Assembly: GCF_027887165.1 (NCBI RefSeq)
Contig: NC_077228.1
Location: 428,845,957-428,909,956 of the forward strand
Length of the DNA: 64,000 bases
From: Monodelphis domestica
Lineage: Eukaryota > Chordata > Mammalia > Didelphimorphia > Didelphidae
Direction of reading: 5' to 3'
Every line of letters begins with the position of its first letter. The stretch's first letter is position 1. Below the pieces are notes generated by a model. That model was not told the origin of the DNA. It was given only the letters and a program-made list of their open reading frames with translations, and searched no databases. A program made the translations under genes and the position numbers. This document shows, in pieces, positions 12,116 to 25,329 of the stretch.

Positions 12116-13734
12116 GAAGACTAGAAGGAATATAATCCCGGGCACAAGAAAAGGGGTTGAGTTTATCTAAAAGAACTATTTCTCCCTCAGAATCTGAATG
12201 AAGCAAAGAATAATATTTTTAACAGGTAGGTCAAGAGAAATGAAATTGAGGAGGACAACCCTTCTGGTCTCTAAATCCCATAGTTACTATGTCCTCAGAT
12301 TCACATTTGGTGCCCTCAGGACTGCCTGGAGGATAATATGAGGTCAGAAATCCAAGAAAGATCCCCCCCTTCCTGTTTCCTACCCACTTCTGCCCTCTTA
12401 CTCTACTTGAGCAAATGTGTTCTACCAGTCATCTCTGCAACCACTTCCTCTTGAGTTCTTTAGTCTTTGTGGACAATAGAATGCCATATCGCTGTCATTT
12501 GTTCAAAGATTTCTAATATTTCATTATACCTCACCTTACTTATATTCTTAGAAAAGGACCTATGAGTGAATATTGTGCTAACGAGACCATGAATATTGCT
12601 GACTTATACATAAATATGTTACTTAACTCTTGTTCTCAGGTAGAAGAAATAGTTGAAATGGAGTGAAGCATGTCTAGCAGGGTCCAGACATCACCACACA
12701 ATGCAGCGCCCTATCCTACCTTTGCAATTATCTTTTTCCCTTTGTCTTTCCCAAGAGCAAGATTTAGATCAAGATTGGCAGACTTTGTGGTGTTCCCCTA
12801 GACCTTCCAGTATTGGGGATCAAGGAAAGCTTTTCAGCTGGTTTCTTCCAGAGAATGCTGAGAGGGCTTGGGTGGAGTCAGTATCATGGTTCACCAGCTA
12901 ATTGTCTTAAAACAGAAAGGATCAGATTATAAGATTGCCTAAAGTAGAAGCCAACATTGGCAACCAGAACTGCTGATCACAAAACTGAAGAGGTTCGAGG
13001 TAGCAATGGTTTTACCAAAGGAGAATGAGATCAAAATAAAAAACACAGTCATATCCAGGATAGTTAATGGGAAGTGGAGGTTCAGACTCAGGAAGCAAAG
13101 TTTTGGTCCTGGGTGAGCAATTAGGTGTTAAGTTAAATACAGAAGGATCCAATTTGCTGCACTTGCTGGCCTCATGAATGCATTCCAGTTTTAAACTCAA
13201 CCATGCACAACTAGTCCCCACCCTTCAGTTTTGCCCAAATTCCCTTTAGTTGTAGAGCTCCCACCTTCCCTGCTACCCTCATTAATTCCTCTAGCAACTG
13301 TTATAGACCCATTCACTAAATTGATGCCAACTCTGCTCATATTGAGATTAGACCCTTCCATCTTCAGGCTCCACCCAGGTCCAATTCCAACCCTTTTGCT
13401 GTTTTAGATCTGCCTCCTCTTACTAAACCTAATACCTATAACTTCACCTGCTAAGTCCTGCTTTGGGGCTCAAAAAAAAATCAAAGATGAGGGCCAGTGA
13501 GTAGTATCAGCAGTAAGGACAATAGTGAGAGGCAAGAAAAATCAGGAGTATATAAAATTTTACTTTTACTTTATAAAAATTACTCTGCTTATCAAGAAAG
13601 TATTGGCCAAAGAATTCCTTTAATGGAAGGAGTCCCCTTAAAATATATAATTTATTATATGTATATTATATATTATAATATAGCACATATTTTTTTTATT
13701 TTAAATGTGAGCAAAAATTGCTTTTGGTTTTATT
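12116..13734. other. No recognisable feature
   Basis: Short frames at 12653-12901 and 13497-13751 lack coding support. An AT-dinucleotide-rich patch lies at 13635-13690. Confidence 0.4.
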
Positions 13735-13802
13735 TTGCTTCTAGCCCTTAGCATAATACCTGGCATATAATAAGTACTTAATAAATGCTTGTTTACTTGA
13801 CT
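13735..13802 (+). mobile_element. L2-type 3' end
   Basis: 'cccttagcataatacctggc' followed by 'aagtacttaataaatgcttg' is the characteristic L2/MIR 3' terminus. Confidence 0.75.
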
Positions 13803-15154
13803 TTTACACAAAACTTTTAGGGTAAGTGAACTAGGCTACTATTTCTCAAAATCTTCATAGAAGTCTAATTCATAACCAAAGACTACTAACTAATAAGAAT
13901 TTGAGTTTTAATGATTAGTGGTCAGTGATTTGTTAAATAACTAAAGATAACTTTGGGGGCTAAACTTAAAATATGGGCTCCCTCCCCCAAAGAAACTCTA
14001 AAGCCTAGCTCATTCTTATTAAATAGAACATGCCCAAAAAAACTAACACAGCATCCATCTATCTTTATATAGTGAATAGAATTTTGCAAAATTATGCTTC
14101 ATATATCTAGAAACTTCATTGTAAATTTTTTCAGGTGGAAGCTTATGTACCAGAAGCTAAATAAAATAAAACATAAGCAAAAACTATTTTCTGTTTAAAA
14201 CTAAGGAAAAGAAATTTTTTCTTCTAATATACTAAAGGAAATGCATAACAGATGATTCTTGGGAAATTGTTTTTCATAGCTCAATCATAGTCTATTAGAG
14301 TTTCAGACAGTAAGGTCAATTTTAATTCAAGTACCTCACATTTTGAGTTATAATGGTATGATTTTCTTAGGTTTTTTAATGCATGGAATTTTAAAATGAT
14401 CTTCAAAGGAAATCAATAAAGTGATATTGTTACAAAACTGAAAGAAGTTATTTTATGGTTAAGACTTGGGGAAAAAACAAAACTTTTTCATACAACTTGA
14501 CACAGGGCCTAAAAATGGTTTCCACAATCCACAGGGCAAGTTGTAAATTGACTTCATTTTGGGGTAATTTAACCCTAACCCAGATTTACACATAAATTTT
14601 TTAGATTAGCTCAGGCCGTACCTTTGTCACTTGGAGATTTAAAAATTGTTTTTATCCTAGTAAATGCATTAACTTTGAAATCTATTCTTTAATCATCAAT
14701 CTTCTAATAATTAATACTAAAGAATTCTATTTTATGGGAACATGAGAATTTTAATAAACAAATATGAAAAATATACTTTGAAATCGAAAAGTAAAGTTTT
14801 TGAAATTATTTAAAAGGCATGTTTGGAATCAAGCTAACTTAAGTAACTTACTCTGCAGCTTTGGCAGGGTTGTGGTTTCATTTGGGGGGGTCTTTTCTCC
14901 CCTAATATAGATTACAACCTCTTCAATCTTTGTCTTCTGAGATTTTTATACATATCTCTCCATAAATCCTCTATAGAAAGTCTATCTAATATGCTAGAAG
15001 GCTTCCCCAAGTTCTTTTAAATAGCACAGAGGGACACATGTAGCATTCATTTTCACTGCATTCCTAATTTAACTCATTTTCTGATCATATTTTGTCCATT
15101 ATTTTTACCCTATATTTCACCCACAAGTAATCATTTTAGTAAAGATAGAAAGAT
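13803..15154. other. AT-rich stretch, nothing recognised
   Basis: No repeat or gene signal was recognised. This is one of the more AT-rich parts of the upstream region. Confidence 0.45.
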
Positions 15155-15290
15155 AAGATGCATATTAATCACTTACTATGTACCAAGAGTTATGTTAAAT
15201 TCTGGGGTTACAAATACAAGAAAACTAGACTGCCTACCCTCAAGGAGTTTATATTCTACCAGAAAAGACAATATGTAAAGGGGAGCTGTA
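15155..15290 (-). mobile_element. L2 3' end
   Basis: 'acttactatgtaccaagagt...ttctggggttacaaatacaa' and 'ctcaaggagtttatattcta' are the complement of the L2 3' end. The element may continue, strongly diverged, to about 15500. Confidence 0.75.
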
Positions 15291-15769
15291 AAGCTTGCAT
15301 TAGGGAAGACAAAAGTATATCCTTGAAGAGTCAAGATTACTGGTGAGAAGGTGATGTCTAGAAAGTGAATTGAGCAAGGACTGAACTAAACATAGCACAG
15401 GGTCCACATGAAATTTGGTGGTCTGAGCTAGGGACTCACCAGTTGTCAGAAGGGCCACAGAGATGATGTATCTCCAAGGTGAAAAAGCTTCTGGTAAGAA
15501 AATGAGTGACAATGCCTGACGTATAGTGACTAAAGGACTAAATCAGTTGCTACAAAAAAATATTTTTTTTTAAAAAGAACTGCACAAGAACAAAATTGTG
15601 AGATATAACTAGGCTACAATTTGCATGAAAAAGGTTAGTAGTCTGCAGATTCCTTAGGTGTCTACAAGGTGACATGGCATTAAAAAAAAATTAAAAAGCT
15701 AGCACAAATTTATGCTATAGTATATGGAGTGAAGCAAATGTCCCAATTTGTTCTGCTTAGTCAGTATAT

Positions 15770-15903
15770 TATAATTGTCTGACTTTGTGCAAGTCATTTC
15801 CTCTCTCTAAGTCTCGGTTTTCTCTTCCATAAATCAAGGGAGTTTATTTATATTATCTCCAAGGTACATTTTAGCTCTAAATCCTCTAATTCTATGATCC
15901 AAA
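15770..15903 (+). mobile_element. MIR-type SINE fragment
   Basis: 'gtgcaagtcatttcctctct', 'aagtctcggttttctcttcc' and a 3' 'aggtacattttagctctaaa' segment follow sense MIR. Confidence 0.75.
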
Positions 15904-16985
15904 GAATTGTTGTTTTTCAGCCTGGCCAGGGAATCCATCCAGAATGTCAGAGGAAGGGTCACAAATGATAATTATTGAAGAAGGAAGAGAGCAGGAGTAT
16001 TCACCAAGTCCATTGCTCTTTATCTCAGAGTCAGTCTAGACAGTGTGGGAGAGGGGAACATGAATGAAAGTGCCAAGAAAAGATCAGACCACCAGAGTCA
16101 ACCAATTAACCAAGTGGAGGTTAAGGAAATATAGAAGGTCAACAGGGCTGGGAGAGATTCCCTGGAGCATGTAAACAGAGGAGCTATGCTTTGTTTGCTC
16201 AAGGACTGCCTCTCAAGCTCACCTGGCCCATGCAGGATGGATGAGCATCAACTGGCACCAGTAACAACATGCTCCTGTTTAAAATACTAGAAATATTTTT
16301 AAATAACTTGCTCATCATTTTATAAAAACATGGAAAGACCTGCATGAAATTAGGAAGAATGAAACAAACAAAACCAAGGGAACAATATATAAAGCAATAG
16401 AAATATTATTTGAAGAATGATTTGTAAATGTCTACCTCCAGAGGAAAAAACTGATAAATATAAACAAGTAAGACAGTTTTATAATGTACATATATCATTT
16501 GGTCAAATAGTGCCTTCTTTAAGTGAAGAGAGAGCAGGGGAAAGGGAGATACCTGGAAATTTTAATGTAACAAACAAACAAATAAATTTTAAAAGAAATA
16601 TTTTATTTTATAGCACAAGACAAACTATCTGCAAATTTAGGCACAGACAGTTCAAGATTTTACCATTATTTCCAGTTCCACTTTCCTAGTTCCTCTCACT
16701 ATTTCAAGACCAAAGCTCTTTTTCCTAGTAAAATTTTTGATCACTAAGAAAGATCCTTTCTGTTTTGATCCCACAACAAAACTCTACTTATATCTACCTG
16801 AACTTCGACTCAACTCCCCTAGAACTTGCCATCAGAATAATATTGAACTCTACTCCTTTAGAAAGAGAGGTCTGACCTCTTGAAATGTTAGTGACAACTA
16901 TATGATTCTGGAGCCATGTTTGAATCACCATTTGCTATAGACATATGACTAATTTATATCTCAGTGAGTCACTGACACACAGTTA
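15904..16985. other. No recognisable feature
   Basis: A 90-codon frame at 16417-16689 shows no domain and no supporting splice context. No repeat was recognised. Confidence 0.4.
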
Positions 16986-17170
16986 AAAGGTGCCTCAGAA
17001 GCCATTTAGTATAACTCCCTCCTCTTATATATGAGGAAACTAAGGTCCATAGAAGTTAAATGGCTTTAGGAAATAAGCATTATTTAGGAAATTTAGGAAA
17101 TAAGCAATAGAACCACAATTTGGTTCAAGATCCTCTGAATCTGCAGTGTCTACTCCAATTGTTTGATGCT
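16986..17170 (-). mobile_element. MIR/THER1-type SINE
   Basis: 'gcctcagaagccatttagta' then 'atgaggaaactaaggtccat' are the complement of the MIR family. A near-exact short tandem duplication ('atttaggaaat..aagca') interrupts it at 17070-17107. Confidence 0.7.
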
Positions 17171-17224
17171 ACCTTCCACCTTAATCCACTCTGTACAGGA
17201 ATTACTTCTATGATAACCCTTGGA

Positions 17225-17385
17225 AAAGGACTTGATAACCAGCAGTGATGGGGAGATCATTATGTCCTGACAGACAATTCCACTTTTGGAAAGATCTAAT
17301 TATTAGGAATATTTTCCCTTATATAGGGCTAAAATGAACTTTTCTGCATCCTCTACTCATATTCCTACTTTTTCCTCTAAAACTA
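17225..17385 (-). mobile_element. CR1/L3 LINE fragment
   Basis: 'gacaattccacttttggaaa', 'gatctaattattaggaatat' and 'cctctactcatattcctac' resemble the complement of the conserved CR1/L3 3' region. Old and diverged. Confidence 0.6.
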
Positions 17386-17775
17386 AGCAAAACAAGTTTT
17401 TTTTTTCATTCTCATAAGTGTAATATAATATTCTACTTGAGAAATTAGTGGTTTTAAAGACAGCTTATACATGAAAGAACTACATTCAGTTGTAAAGCCA
17501 TAGCCCATAAGTTATCATTATTTTATACTTTTTCTTCTAATTCCTTCATGTAGCAACATGACCTGGTTTCTCCTGCTTTCTGAATTCTACATGTTTCTAA
17601 AAGTCACTCTCTGCTCTTCATTTTTTTTCACCAAAGTTACAATTTCAAAAATCTACCTCTTTTTAGGTCTTCTGATCTATCAACTATTAGCATAGAAATA
17701 TTAATACATCAATTAATGAGTAAGAATTTGTAAAACACAATTTGCTGGGCAAACTTTTTTATATCCAGTAGGCAG

Positions 17776-17985
17776 CATATATGTGTGTGTGTGTGAGCCC
17801 TATGCCTAGTCCCTCCAGAGCTCCAGTAATTCATTATGAACTGCTTAATGAACATTTCCAATTGGATGTCCCATAGACATCTCTAAATCAACATGTCTAA
17901 AACAGAACTTAACTTTTCCCCAAAACCCAGCCTTCTTCCAAATATTTTGTAGATAGCTATGTGTGTGTGTGTATATATATATGTG
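17776..17985 (+). mobile_element. L2 fragment between two TG/TA microsatellites
   Basis: 'ccaattggatgtcccataga' followed by 'catgtctaaaacagaactta' (17857-17912) is sense L2 ORF2/3' sequence. A (TG)n run lies at 17780-17796 and a mixed TG/TA run at 17961-17985. Confidence 0.7.
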
Positions 17986-18214
17986 CATACATACATGAAC
18001 ATGTTTGTGCAATATACATGTTTCTTTAGGCAGGGAGAGAGAGAGAGAAAGAATAAATCATTTACATAGCATATACACTAAAACTTAGTTGCACTTTAAT
18101 CATTCTATCCAAGTTGAACTGAGATTACTTTTCTGAAACTGGGTTCAGGCTACAGACCTTGCTACACTCCCAAATTCAATCTAACTAATTAAACAATTAT
18201 TAAATATATTCTTC

Positions 18215-18385
18215 AACAAAGCTTTAAGGAACTTCAGAGACCTTCCAGTTTAACCCTTTTATTTTACAGATGAGGAAATTGAGTTTCAGGGATTTTAGAT
18301 GACTTATTTAGTCATATAGATAATAGTAACAGAACTAAGACAAAACCAAGTCCTAAACCACTATTCTTTCTCCTGTACCACAAAA
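18215..18385 (-). mobile_element. MIR/THER1-type SINE
   Basis: 'cttccagtttaacccttttattttacagatgagg' leads into 'aaattgagtttcaggg' and a degenerate remainder: the complement of MIR. Confidence 0.75.
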
Positions 18386-20713
18386 TACTTGCAGGGTGCT
18401 AAGGACCAAAGGAGATTCATCACTAGATACAACAAGTTTTCATGGAGTCACAGATGGTTTTGGAGGAGGGAATTTTTACTTCAAGTTCGGATCTTTTCAT
18501 CTCCAAATGAAATGTTGGTAAAGTTCCAGATAAGGACAATTAAAATAATCAAGAGATGGTGAAAGGAAGGAAGAGAGAAATAGATATAAAAGATTTTGGC
18601 TCCAGTTTGCAAAGATGAAGACTTGGGAAGGGTATAAAAGCAGTAAGACTATGATGGATTGAAGATGAATTTGTTTACCAGATTCCACAATACAGAGGCA
18701 ACTGTTATAGTTTAAAAGAAGTGTTTTTAGTTGAGATAAAGGAAAGTTCTTCTTTTCACTTACAAGAGAGTCCTTCTCTTCTTCTTCATCACCTCCCCCA
18801 AAATATGTAGCTGACCCCAAAGAAACTTTGAGGATTGATTTCCCATAATGTATGACTCATTCAAAGAATCTCTTAATTGAGTGCTGACCCAGAAGAGCTG
18901 AAAACAAAGGATAGCACCCCTGGTACAAGAAGAGACCTTTTCTTGATGTTCACCCTCTAGATGCTAAAATGTGAGTCTAGGGAGAAGGGGAGCCCTTCTC
19001 TAACCCAACATAATAGTGGTGAGGACCACAGCTTCCCACATGGAGTGTAGATTCAACTAACCTAGCTTTTATCAGAGGACCCCTGACAACCTGTGTGTGT
19101 TTTCTTTCTTTTACTTAAGTCATCTTATGAACCTCAGAAGATCCTAAAATTCTGCGAATGTGGATGGCAAAGGTAGAAATGACCAGAGAAATTACAGTTA
19201 GAGTATCAGCATTAGAATATAGTTGCAACAAGAATAGTAATGAAGAGAAATCACTGGATTGAAGATGTAACATGGCTGTTTAATCAGACAATGCCCACTG
19301 CATAGCTGAGATGCAAAATGACAAATTATCAGCCAAGCAAAAACTGTTTTGTGTCCCATTGTTTCTTGAATATTAGCATTCCAATCGATTCAAATAGTAG
19401 TAATGTGATTGAATTCTGTTCTAGTCATTCTAAAATGTATGTCATAATTATTTTATGCTTAGCATCCCTTTTCTGCATTGGAATAAACAAATTGTTCATA
19501 TCTGATTAATATTTATACATTGGGAACCTTTTAAAATTTCCTCCCTCCTGAGGAGCCCCTTAAAATGTTCATCTGTAGATAATACTGTAATTAGCAACCT
19601 TCTTCAAGACACAGAGGTGAGGATATTAAATGTGAGAATGAGGAGTCTACTTCCTTTAAATGGGGGAACAGGCTTACTTACAGCTGAACCCAAGCAAACT
19701 ACAATGAATAGGTAAATGTCAAGTACTGGTAAAGGTCATCAGTCCTGGGGTTTCAACTAATACCTTTAGCCTCTATGCTCTACACTTTAAAAAAAGACTT
19801 GGGGACAATATGACACATTTCATGAAGTTTCTGGAGCACTGTGCATGGAAAAGGGATTAGAATTCTTTGTCTCAGAAGATAGAAGCAATAAAAATAGGGG
19901 GAAATTGTAGAGAAGCAGATTTAGGTTTTATATACAGCATAACTTCCTAAGTATTAGTGCTATCCAAAAGTAGGATGGATTCTTTGTATGGTTTTCCCTC
20001 ATTTTATGTTTTCAAGCAAAGGTAGGGGATCACTTGTCAGATACATTACACAAGGGGTTGTTGTTTTAGTATGAGCTGAACTGAATTATCCTTCCACCTC
20101 TGAGAATTTGTGACATTAGTGGACCTACAGATTGTAACTCACTCAAAGTCTTACCATATTATCCAATTCTGGCCCATGACCTCTGAGAAATACACTATAA
20201 AGATATCTACCAAATTCACTAAAAGGCCTTTCTACAGGTGTTTTACTATTTCATGGATACCAGGATAGTACCAATATAAGTGTCCCTATGTCATTACTCT
20301 TACTCCATCACTACTAGTTCATCTTTTCTGATCAATAAGAATCATAAAATACAAAATCAAAGAAATAAGTGCTCTCAAAAGAACTGATTATTGTAAATTA
20401 CAGGTATTAAATATATGGAACTCATTTCCCTAAGAAATGGTATAGGTTGAAAATATAAAAACACTTATAAGATTTAGATAAACTCATGGGTGACAAATTC
20501 AAGCAGATTGGTTTTTAAAAGAAAATATTGAGATACATGGAGTACAACCCTAATTTTGAATTTTTATGTAAGGAAAGATGGTAAATTTCTTACAGAAAAC
20601 TGGAATAGTGTGTCAGTTCTCAGGTTCTCATCCTTTATGCTTCTAGAAGGACAAGAAAATTAGTTGTTTACGTATTCATTTTAAATCTCAGCAAAATAAT
20701 ATGACCAGACAAT
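18386..20713. other. No recognised gene or repeat
   Basis: A minus-strand frame at 18497-18820 has an acidic run (DEEEEKD) but no domain or splice context. The remaining 2.3 kb shows no element I can name. Confidence 0.4.
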
Positions 20714-20918
20714 TTTTTAAACCTTTTGTCTTAGAATCAATTCTGTGTATTAGTTCTAAGGTGGAAGAATAGTATGGGCTAGGCAATGAGAGTTATGTGA
20801 CTTATCTAGAGTCATACAACTAGAAAGTATCTGAGACCAGATTTGACCCCAGACACACACACCCCTCCATCTCTAAAGCCTGGAACTCTATCCACTGAAC
20901 CACCTAGGCAGCCCCTGG
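20714..20918 (-). mobile_element. MAR1-like tRNA SINE, full length
   Basis: Complement order: tail 'ccttttgtcttagaatcaat', middle 'gcaatgagagttatgtgact', head 'ctatccactgaaccacctag'. A short (AC)n run sits inside at about 20854-20866. Confidence 0.88.
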
Positions 20919-20956
20919 ATGATTATTCTTTAAAAGGCCTGAGGATCATACTTTAA

Positions 20957-21500
20957 ATCCTAGGATTTAGAGCTAGAAGGAACCTTAGAGATCACTTAGT
21001 CCAGCCCCATCCTATTACTTACATAAAGATAGATGATTAAGTGTATGTCATATTCCTGTTACTGTGCTAAGTATGAAGGGATGTAAATACAGAGAAACAA
21101 GACTGCCCCTGCACTCATGATGCTTACATTCAATGGGGGAAGAAAATACATAAAGGAAAACTAGTAAAGTGGAGAGTGGGGGCAAGAATTGGCCAGGAAA
21201 GTTAAGTGGAGACCTGGTTTCATCAAGATACGTCAAAACTTGCTATTGAGAGCCCAGGTTGCTCCAGAATCAGAATCCAAGTTTCAGATAGAGAGAAGAT
21301 AGGGGTTTGCTGGAGCCAGTTCTTAATGATCTTTGAAAACCTGTTGTCAAATTTTCAGTGTGAACTGAATTTTATTCCCAATTTAAAGATGAAGAAATTA
21401 AGGCTTACAATGGATTGTACACAGCTAGTATTATAATGTAAGAACCAAACTTAGGACTTCATGATTCCAAACCCAGTATTCTATCCATTTTGTGTCCTCA
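20957..21500 (-). mobile_element. MIR-type SINE split by an L2 3' end
   Basis: MIR-type 'tttagagctagaaggaacct' at 20967 is interrupted after about 21010 by L2 complement ('attcctgttactgtgctaag...gatgcttacattcaatggggg', about 21015-21180). MIR complement resumes at about 21375 with 'ttcccaatttaaagatgaag' and runs to 'attctatccattttgtgtcc'. The block at 21180-21370 is unassigned. Confidence 0.65.
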
Positions 21501-21514
21501 TATGTCTCTTAATA

Positions 21515-21692
21515 GAACAGTGCAGAGGATTCGTAGTCTCGAGACACCAGTTTGCATCTTACCTCTGTCAATACCTATGAGATGTTGAGCAAATCATATT
21601 CCCTTGCTGAACCTCGATTTCCTTGTCTATAAAATGAAGGATTGGACTAAATAACCTCTAAGGTACCTTTTAACTACATAATCTGTGAGCCT
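21515..21692 (+). mobile_element. MIR-type SINE
   Basis: 'tgagcaaatcatattccctt', 'gatttccttgtctataaaatgaaggattgg' and 'aggtaccttttaactacata' follow sense MIR. Confidence 0.8.
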
Positions 21693-21779
21693 AACAAGTA
21701 TTGAAAGATGATAGACTCAAGGTACAAAAGAAGATATATATTCTTTTGACATGGTCAATGTGACAACTCATTTTGCGTG

Positions 21780-22020
21780 ACTGGGGACTATTACAAACAT
21801 CTCATTTCCTACCTGGAAGTACTCAGATTTTATTTTGGCTTCTTTTTCATGCTCTTCCCCTTAACTCGCTTTCAGTTTTCTTTTGTGTGTTGTCTTCTCA
21901 CTTTCAATTATAAACTCCTTGAAAAGAAAGAGAAAGACTATGCTTTTTCATATTTATATCTCCAGTTCTTATTAGGAACAGTGTCTGAGCACATAGTTAA
22001 CAAATGTTTATTTACTATTT
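21780..22020 (+). mobile_element. L2/L3-type LINE 3' end
   Basis: 'gtgttgtcttctcactttca', 'ttataaactccttgaaaaga' and 'gtctgagcacatagttaac' follow the sense L2-type 3' untranslated end. Confidence 0.65.
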
Positions 22021-22155
22021 TTTTTTAGGCAATGGGGGTTAAGTGACTTGCCTGGGGTCACACAGCTGGGAAGTATCTAAGGCCAGATTTGAACATAGGA
22101 TCTCCCATCTCTAGGCTTGGCTCTCAATCCACTGAGATACCCAGCTGCCACCATG
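22021..22155 (-). mobile_element. MAR1-like SINE, partial
   Basis: 'ggcaatgggggttaagtgac', 'ggtcacacagctgggaagta', 'ctctcaatccactgagatac' and 'ccagctgcc' are the complement of the SINE head and middle. It is joined to a T-run at the end of the preceding LINE tail. Confidence 0.85.
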
Positions 22156-22714
22156 TTTACTTACTATTGATTATACATAATTGTTACAAGAGCATTTTTT
22201 CTTTATTCTAATGTGGATGGTAGGAAGAGAAAATAGAGTTTTCTAATTGAAAATAATTTTAAATCAAACTAGAAGTTATTGGAGAGAGAATTTAGATTTT
22301 ATTCTTTATAAATATAAAGATATGGTCTAAGCACTAATACCACCTTAACACAGTAAACAACAAATTCTATCAAAATTTCAAAATTCCATATCTCATATCA
22401 AAAATCATGAGAATGTTTTAATAAGATATCAAATTGAAGTCAGTTTTCAAGATTCAAAATCATAACTATGTTTCTGTGGTTGCTATTATGTATATTGGCT
22501 ATGTTGATTATAAATATCTGCTATATGGTGATTGGAAAGTTCTTCATTGGTGATACTTCCTAAATGTTACTAAACCATTGAGCCCTGTCTAAAGCCAAAT
22601 AGCATTACAAAAGATAAATAGGAAATTAATAAAGAATATGATCACATGAAGTACTTAAAGTACCTGCAGCCTCAATTCAAGAAAAACTGAGGCGTATTCA
22701 GGTGGCTAAAACAT
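22156..22714. other. No recognisable feature
   Basis: AT-rich with no element recognised. Confidence 0.45.
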
Positions 22715-22845
22715 AAACTATGAACTCTTGGAGGTCAGGGAGTGTTTTATATTTTTCTCTGCAGCTATGTGCCTGCTTAGCACATGTAGAAGGCATTCTA
22801 TTAATCTTTATTAAATGTATGGATGTATTGATGAATGGATGGATG
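22715..22845 (+). mobile_element. L2-type 3' end with (ATGG)n tail
   Basis: 'gaactcttggaggtcaggga', 'ctgcttagcacatgtagaag' and 'aatctttattaaatgtatgg' end in a 'gatgaatggatggatgga' tail, typical of L2 termini. Confidence 0.7.
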
Positions 22846-23644
22846 GACTGAAATCCCATTGTAGCAAATACAAAGACCTATCTAGATATTTTGTAGCAGT
22901 AGAATTTTGTAAGAATGAATACTAGAAATCATCTCTTTAGGCTGCAGAAACTAAAATTAAAATAGAATCGTTCCTAGCTCCTCTGTAAGAAATTAACAAG
23001 TGAAAAGCAGAAGAAAAAAAAAAGCAAGATGTCATGAACACACTCCTTCAATCTCATTCCTTCCCTTCTTCAAACCTTTTGCATATTATGTTGTTTTGAT
23101 AGGTGGTTTTGGAATTCCAGTGAGTTTTTCTTCTCTGAGTAGGAATATGGATCAGGATGTTTGAGGTACAAAGGAATGAAGAAATTAGAAGAGTAATAGC
23201 TCCTGGATGGCAAAGCAAAAATGACAAAACACCACTCAGTTCTTTTTTCTCTATGGCCCCTGCAGTATAAACATAATATAATCAAATGCTCTTTTATAGA
23301 AGTTATTATAGAGACATAAACTAAGAAAGCAAAATAAATCTTTATAAAGAATTCATTGTGATTGGGCCAACAGAATACCAAAACTACAGTCTTAGGAATA
23401 GTTTTATAACCTCTGTTTTAATGGCACACAGATATAAAGCAAAGTTCATCAATACAGAGGACTAACTATATCTAGCAATGAAAAACCACTGATGGGCCCA
23501 GGAGGGATGGGATCATCTTCCTCTTGATCTCCACTAAGGGGCTTTCTATTCTGGACATTTATACACGGTCCAACTAGGTTTATCCTGAGTAACCTAGCTT
23601 ATAATGAAGTGTATGTTTCCTTATCTCAGACCCTTTGGATTTAT

Positions 23645-23712
23645 CTCACATATATCTACATACATATATAGAAATATATATAAATATACATATGTATATA
23701 AAACATATATCT
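23645..23712. repeat. AT/ACAT-rich microsatellite
   Basis: Degenerate alternation of tata, acata and gtata units between ordinary sequence. Confidence 0.8.
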
Positions 23713-25329
23713 TACCTGATACCTAGGGGGAAATTGCTCAAGGCTTTGTTTTTACCTCATGTTTAGTGACTTTCAAAAGGGGTGGAGGGGAGAATGGTAT
23801 TTACTATACAATATGCATCAGGCATAGGATAGGTAATTATTTAAATTCAAAAGATATGTTAAACACAAAATATTAACAAACATGTGTAATGAGACTTTGG
23901 GAAATGCTCAGATCACCTAAAATGGATGTACCCATGTGGGAGATGCCAGGGACCTGCTTCTTGGAGATCTGATGCAGCTGTGGACATTCTGTGTCTACCT
24001 GTCATATGAGAGGGAAAAGCCTCTGTCTAATGTTAGTTAAATAGCATAGTTAGAGCTGCCTGCATCTCTAAATCTACCTGATTACCTGCATCTAATTCAC
24101 CCACAGTAGGAGCGCCTTGCAGTGAACCAGGTAAGGAAGGAGTACCATATTCTTTTTCTTTAGGCTCTGTGGCCCTGAAAATTTTCTCTGTTCTTTCCAG
24201 TTCTAGGTAAAGGACATGGAATCTTCAACAAGAGATTCAGAGCCATGTGGACCTTGGTGCCTAGGATTTCAGGCTGGATTTTCAAACCAAATCAGTATAG
24301 AAATCCTGGAAATTCAGTAACCAAGATATAAGTCCATAAGGAGTAAGGTGAGGGGGTAGGGGTCGGTCCTGGAATTTGGTGGAACTAATAATACTATGTA
24401 GGAACTAAGTTAAACTGTGAAACTAATTCCCCTTCCCTACTGCAGGAGGGGTGGAATTTAGAAGAAATTATATTCACATGGTGTTGAAGAGAAGTATTTA
24501 TATATCTGCTTTTCTTATACCTTTGAAATAAGTATTCCTTTGTTAAAAAAAAATAAACTGTCTATTGTGGTCAAATGAAAGTAGAATGATTCGATGCCCT
24601 TAAAGTAAGGGAGCACAGTTGCTGTGAGCTTGGGTCAATGGCAGAAATAAGACTCTGCTCCCCAATCTTCTAATGGCATTGAAGAACCCTAAGACAGGAA
24701 TGAAATGTAACACATTTGGTCTTCAGGCAGTGGGAGCTAGAGAATTACTCTTTTACATGTATTAACAGAAAGAATTAACATGGAACTAAGTAGTTATAAT
24801 TATACTCTTCAAAATGTTGATTCTTAAACCTGATCTAAATTTCAAGTCATTTTCATACTTCACTTTGGTTCAGCAGTATCCCCCTCAAAATATGTATCAT
24901 CAAGGCAAGGTTGGTGGCCTTATTCTCTTCTTGATGGTCATTTGGTCCAGTATTGCTAAAATAATTGCAGGGAACTCTCCTTGCCAACTTTCAGCTTGCA
25001 CCAAAAGACCAAGGACAGCCAAACCTCTAAACATAAAAGATCATCTCCCAGCTTCCACACATCCATCTCACACTCAATACTCATTTAAGATCAGCATAAA
25101 AAAAATAAAGAGGCCCAGTCCTAAGATCAGGTCCATCTAGGCAGAATATGGACTTTAGTTAACCTATGCTCTTGGAGGCTTTGGCTACTGGGATGGGGAA
25201 AAGGGCAATACTTTCTTTCTGGATGTTAATGGTTAATTTTGGTAGGAGTTTGACAAAAGTAAGGAGAGTAGTTTGATAAAAACACTGAGTTTAATTTAGA
25301 AGATGTTCTGATGGAAAATAAAAAGGAGG
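23713..25329. other. No recognised gene or repeat
   Basis: Includes a 108-codon frame at 24814-25140 without coding evidence. No family was recognised. Confidence 0.4.

Noticed and set aside
18497..18820. 107-codon minus-strand frame with an acidic stretch
   Set aside because: The acidic run comes from a TTC/CTT-rich patch; there is no domain, and the rest is Leu/Ser-rich low-complexity sequence.
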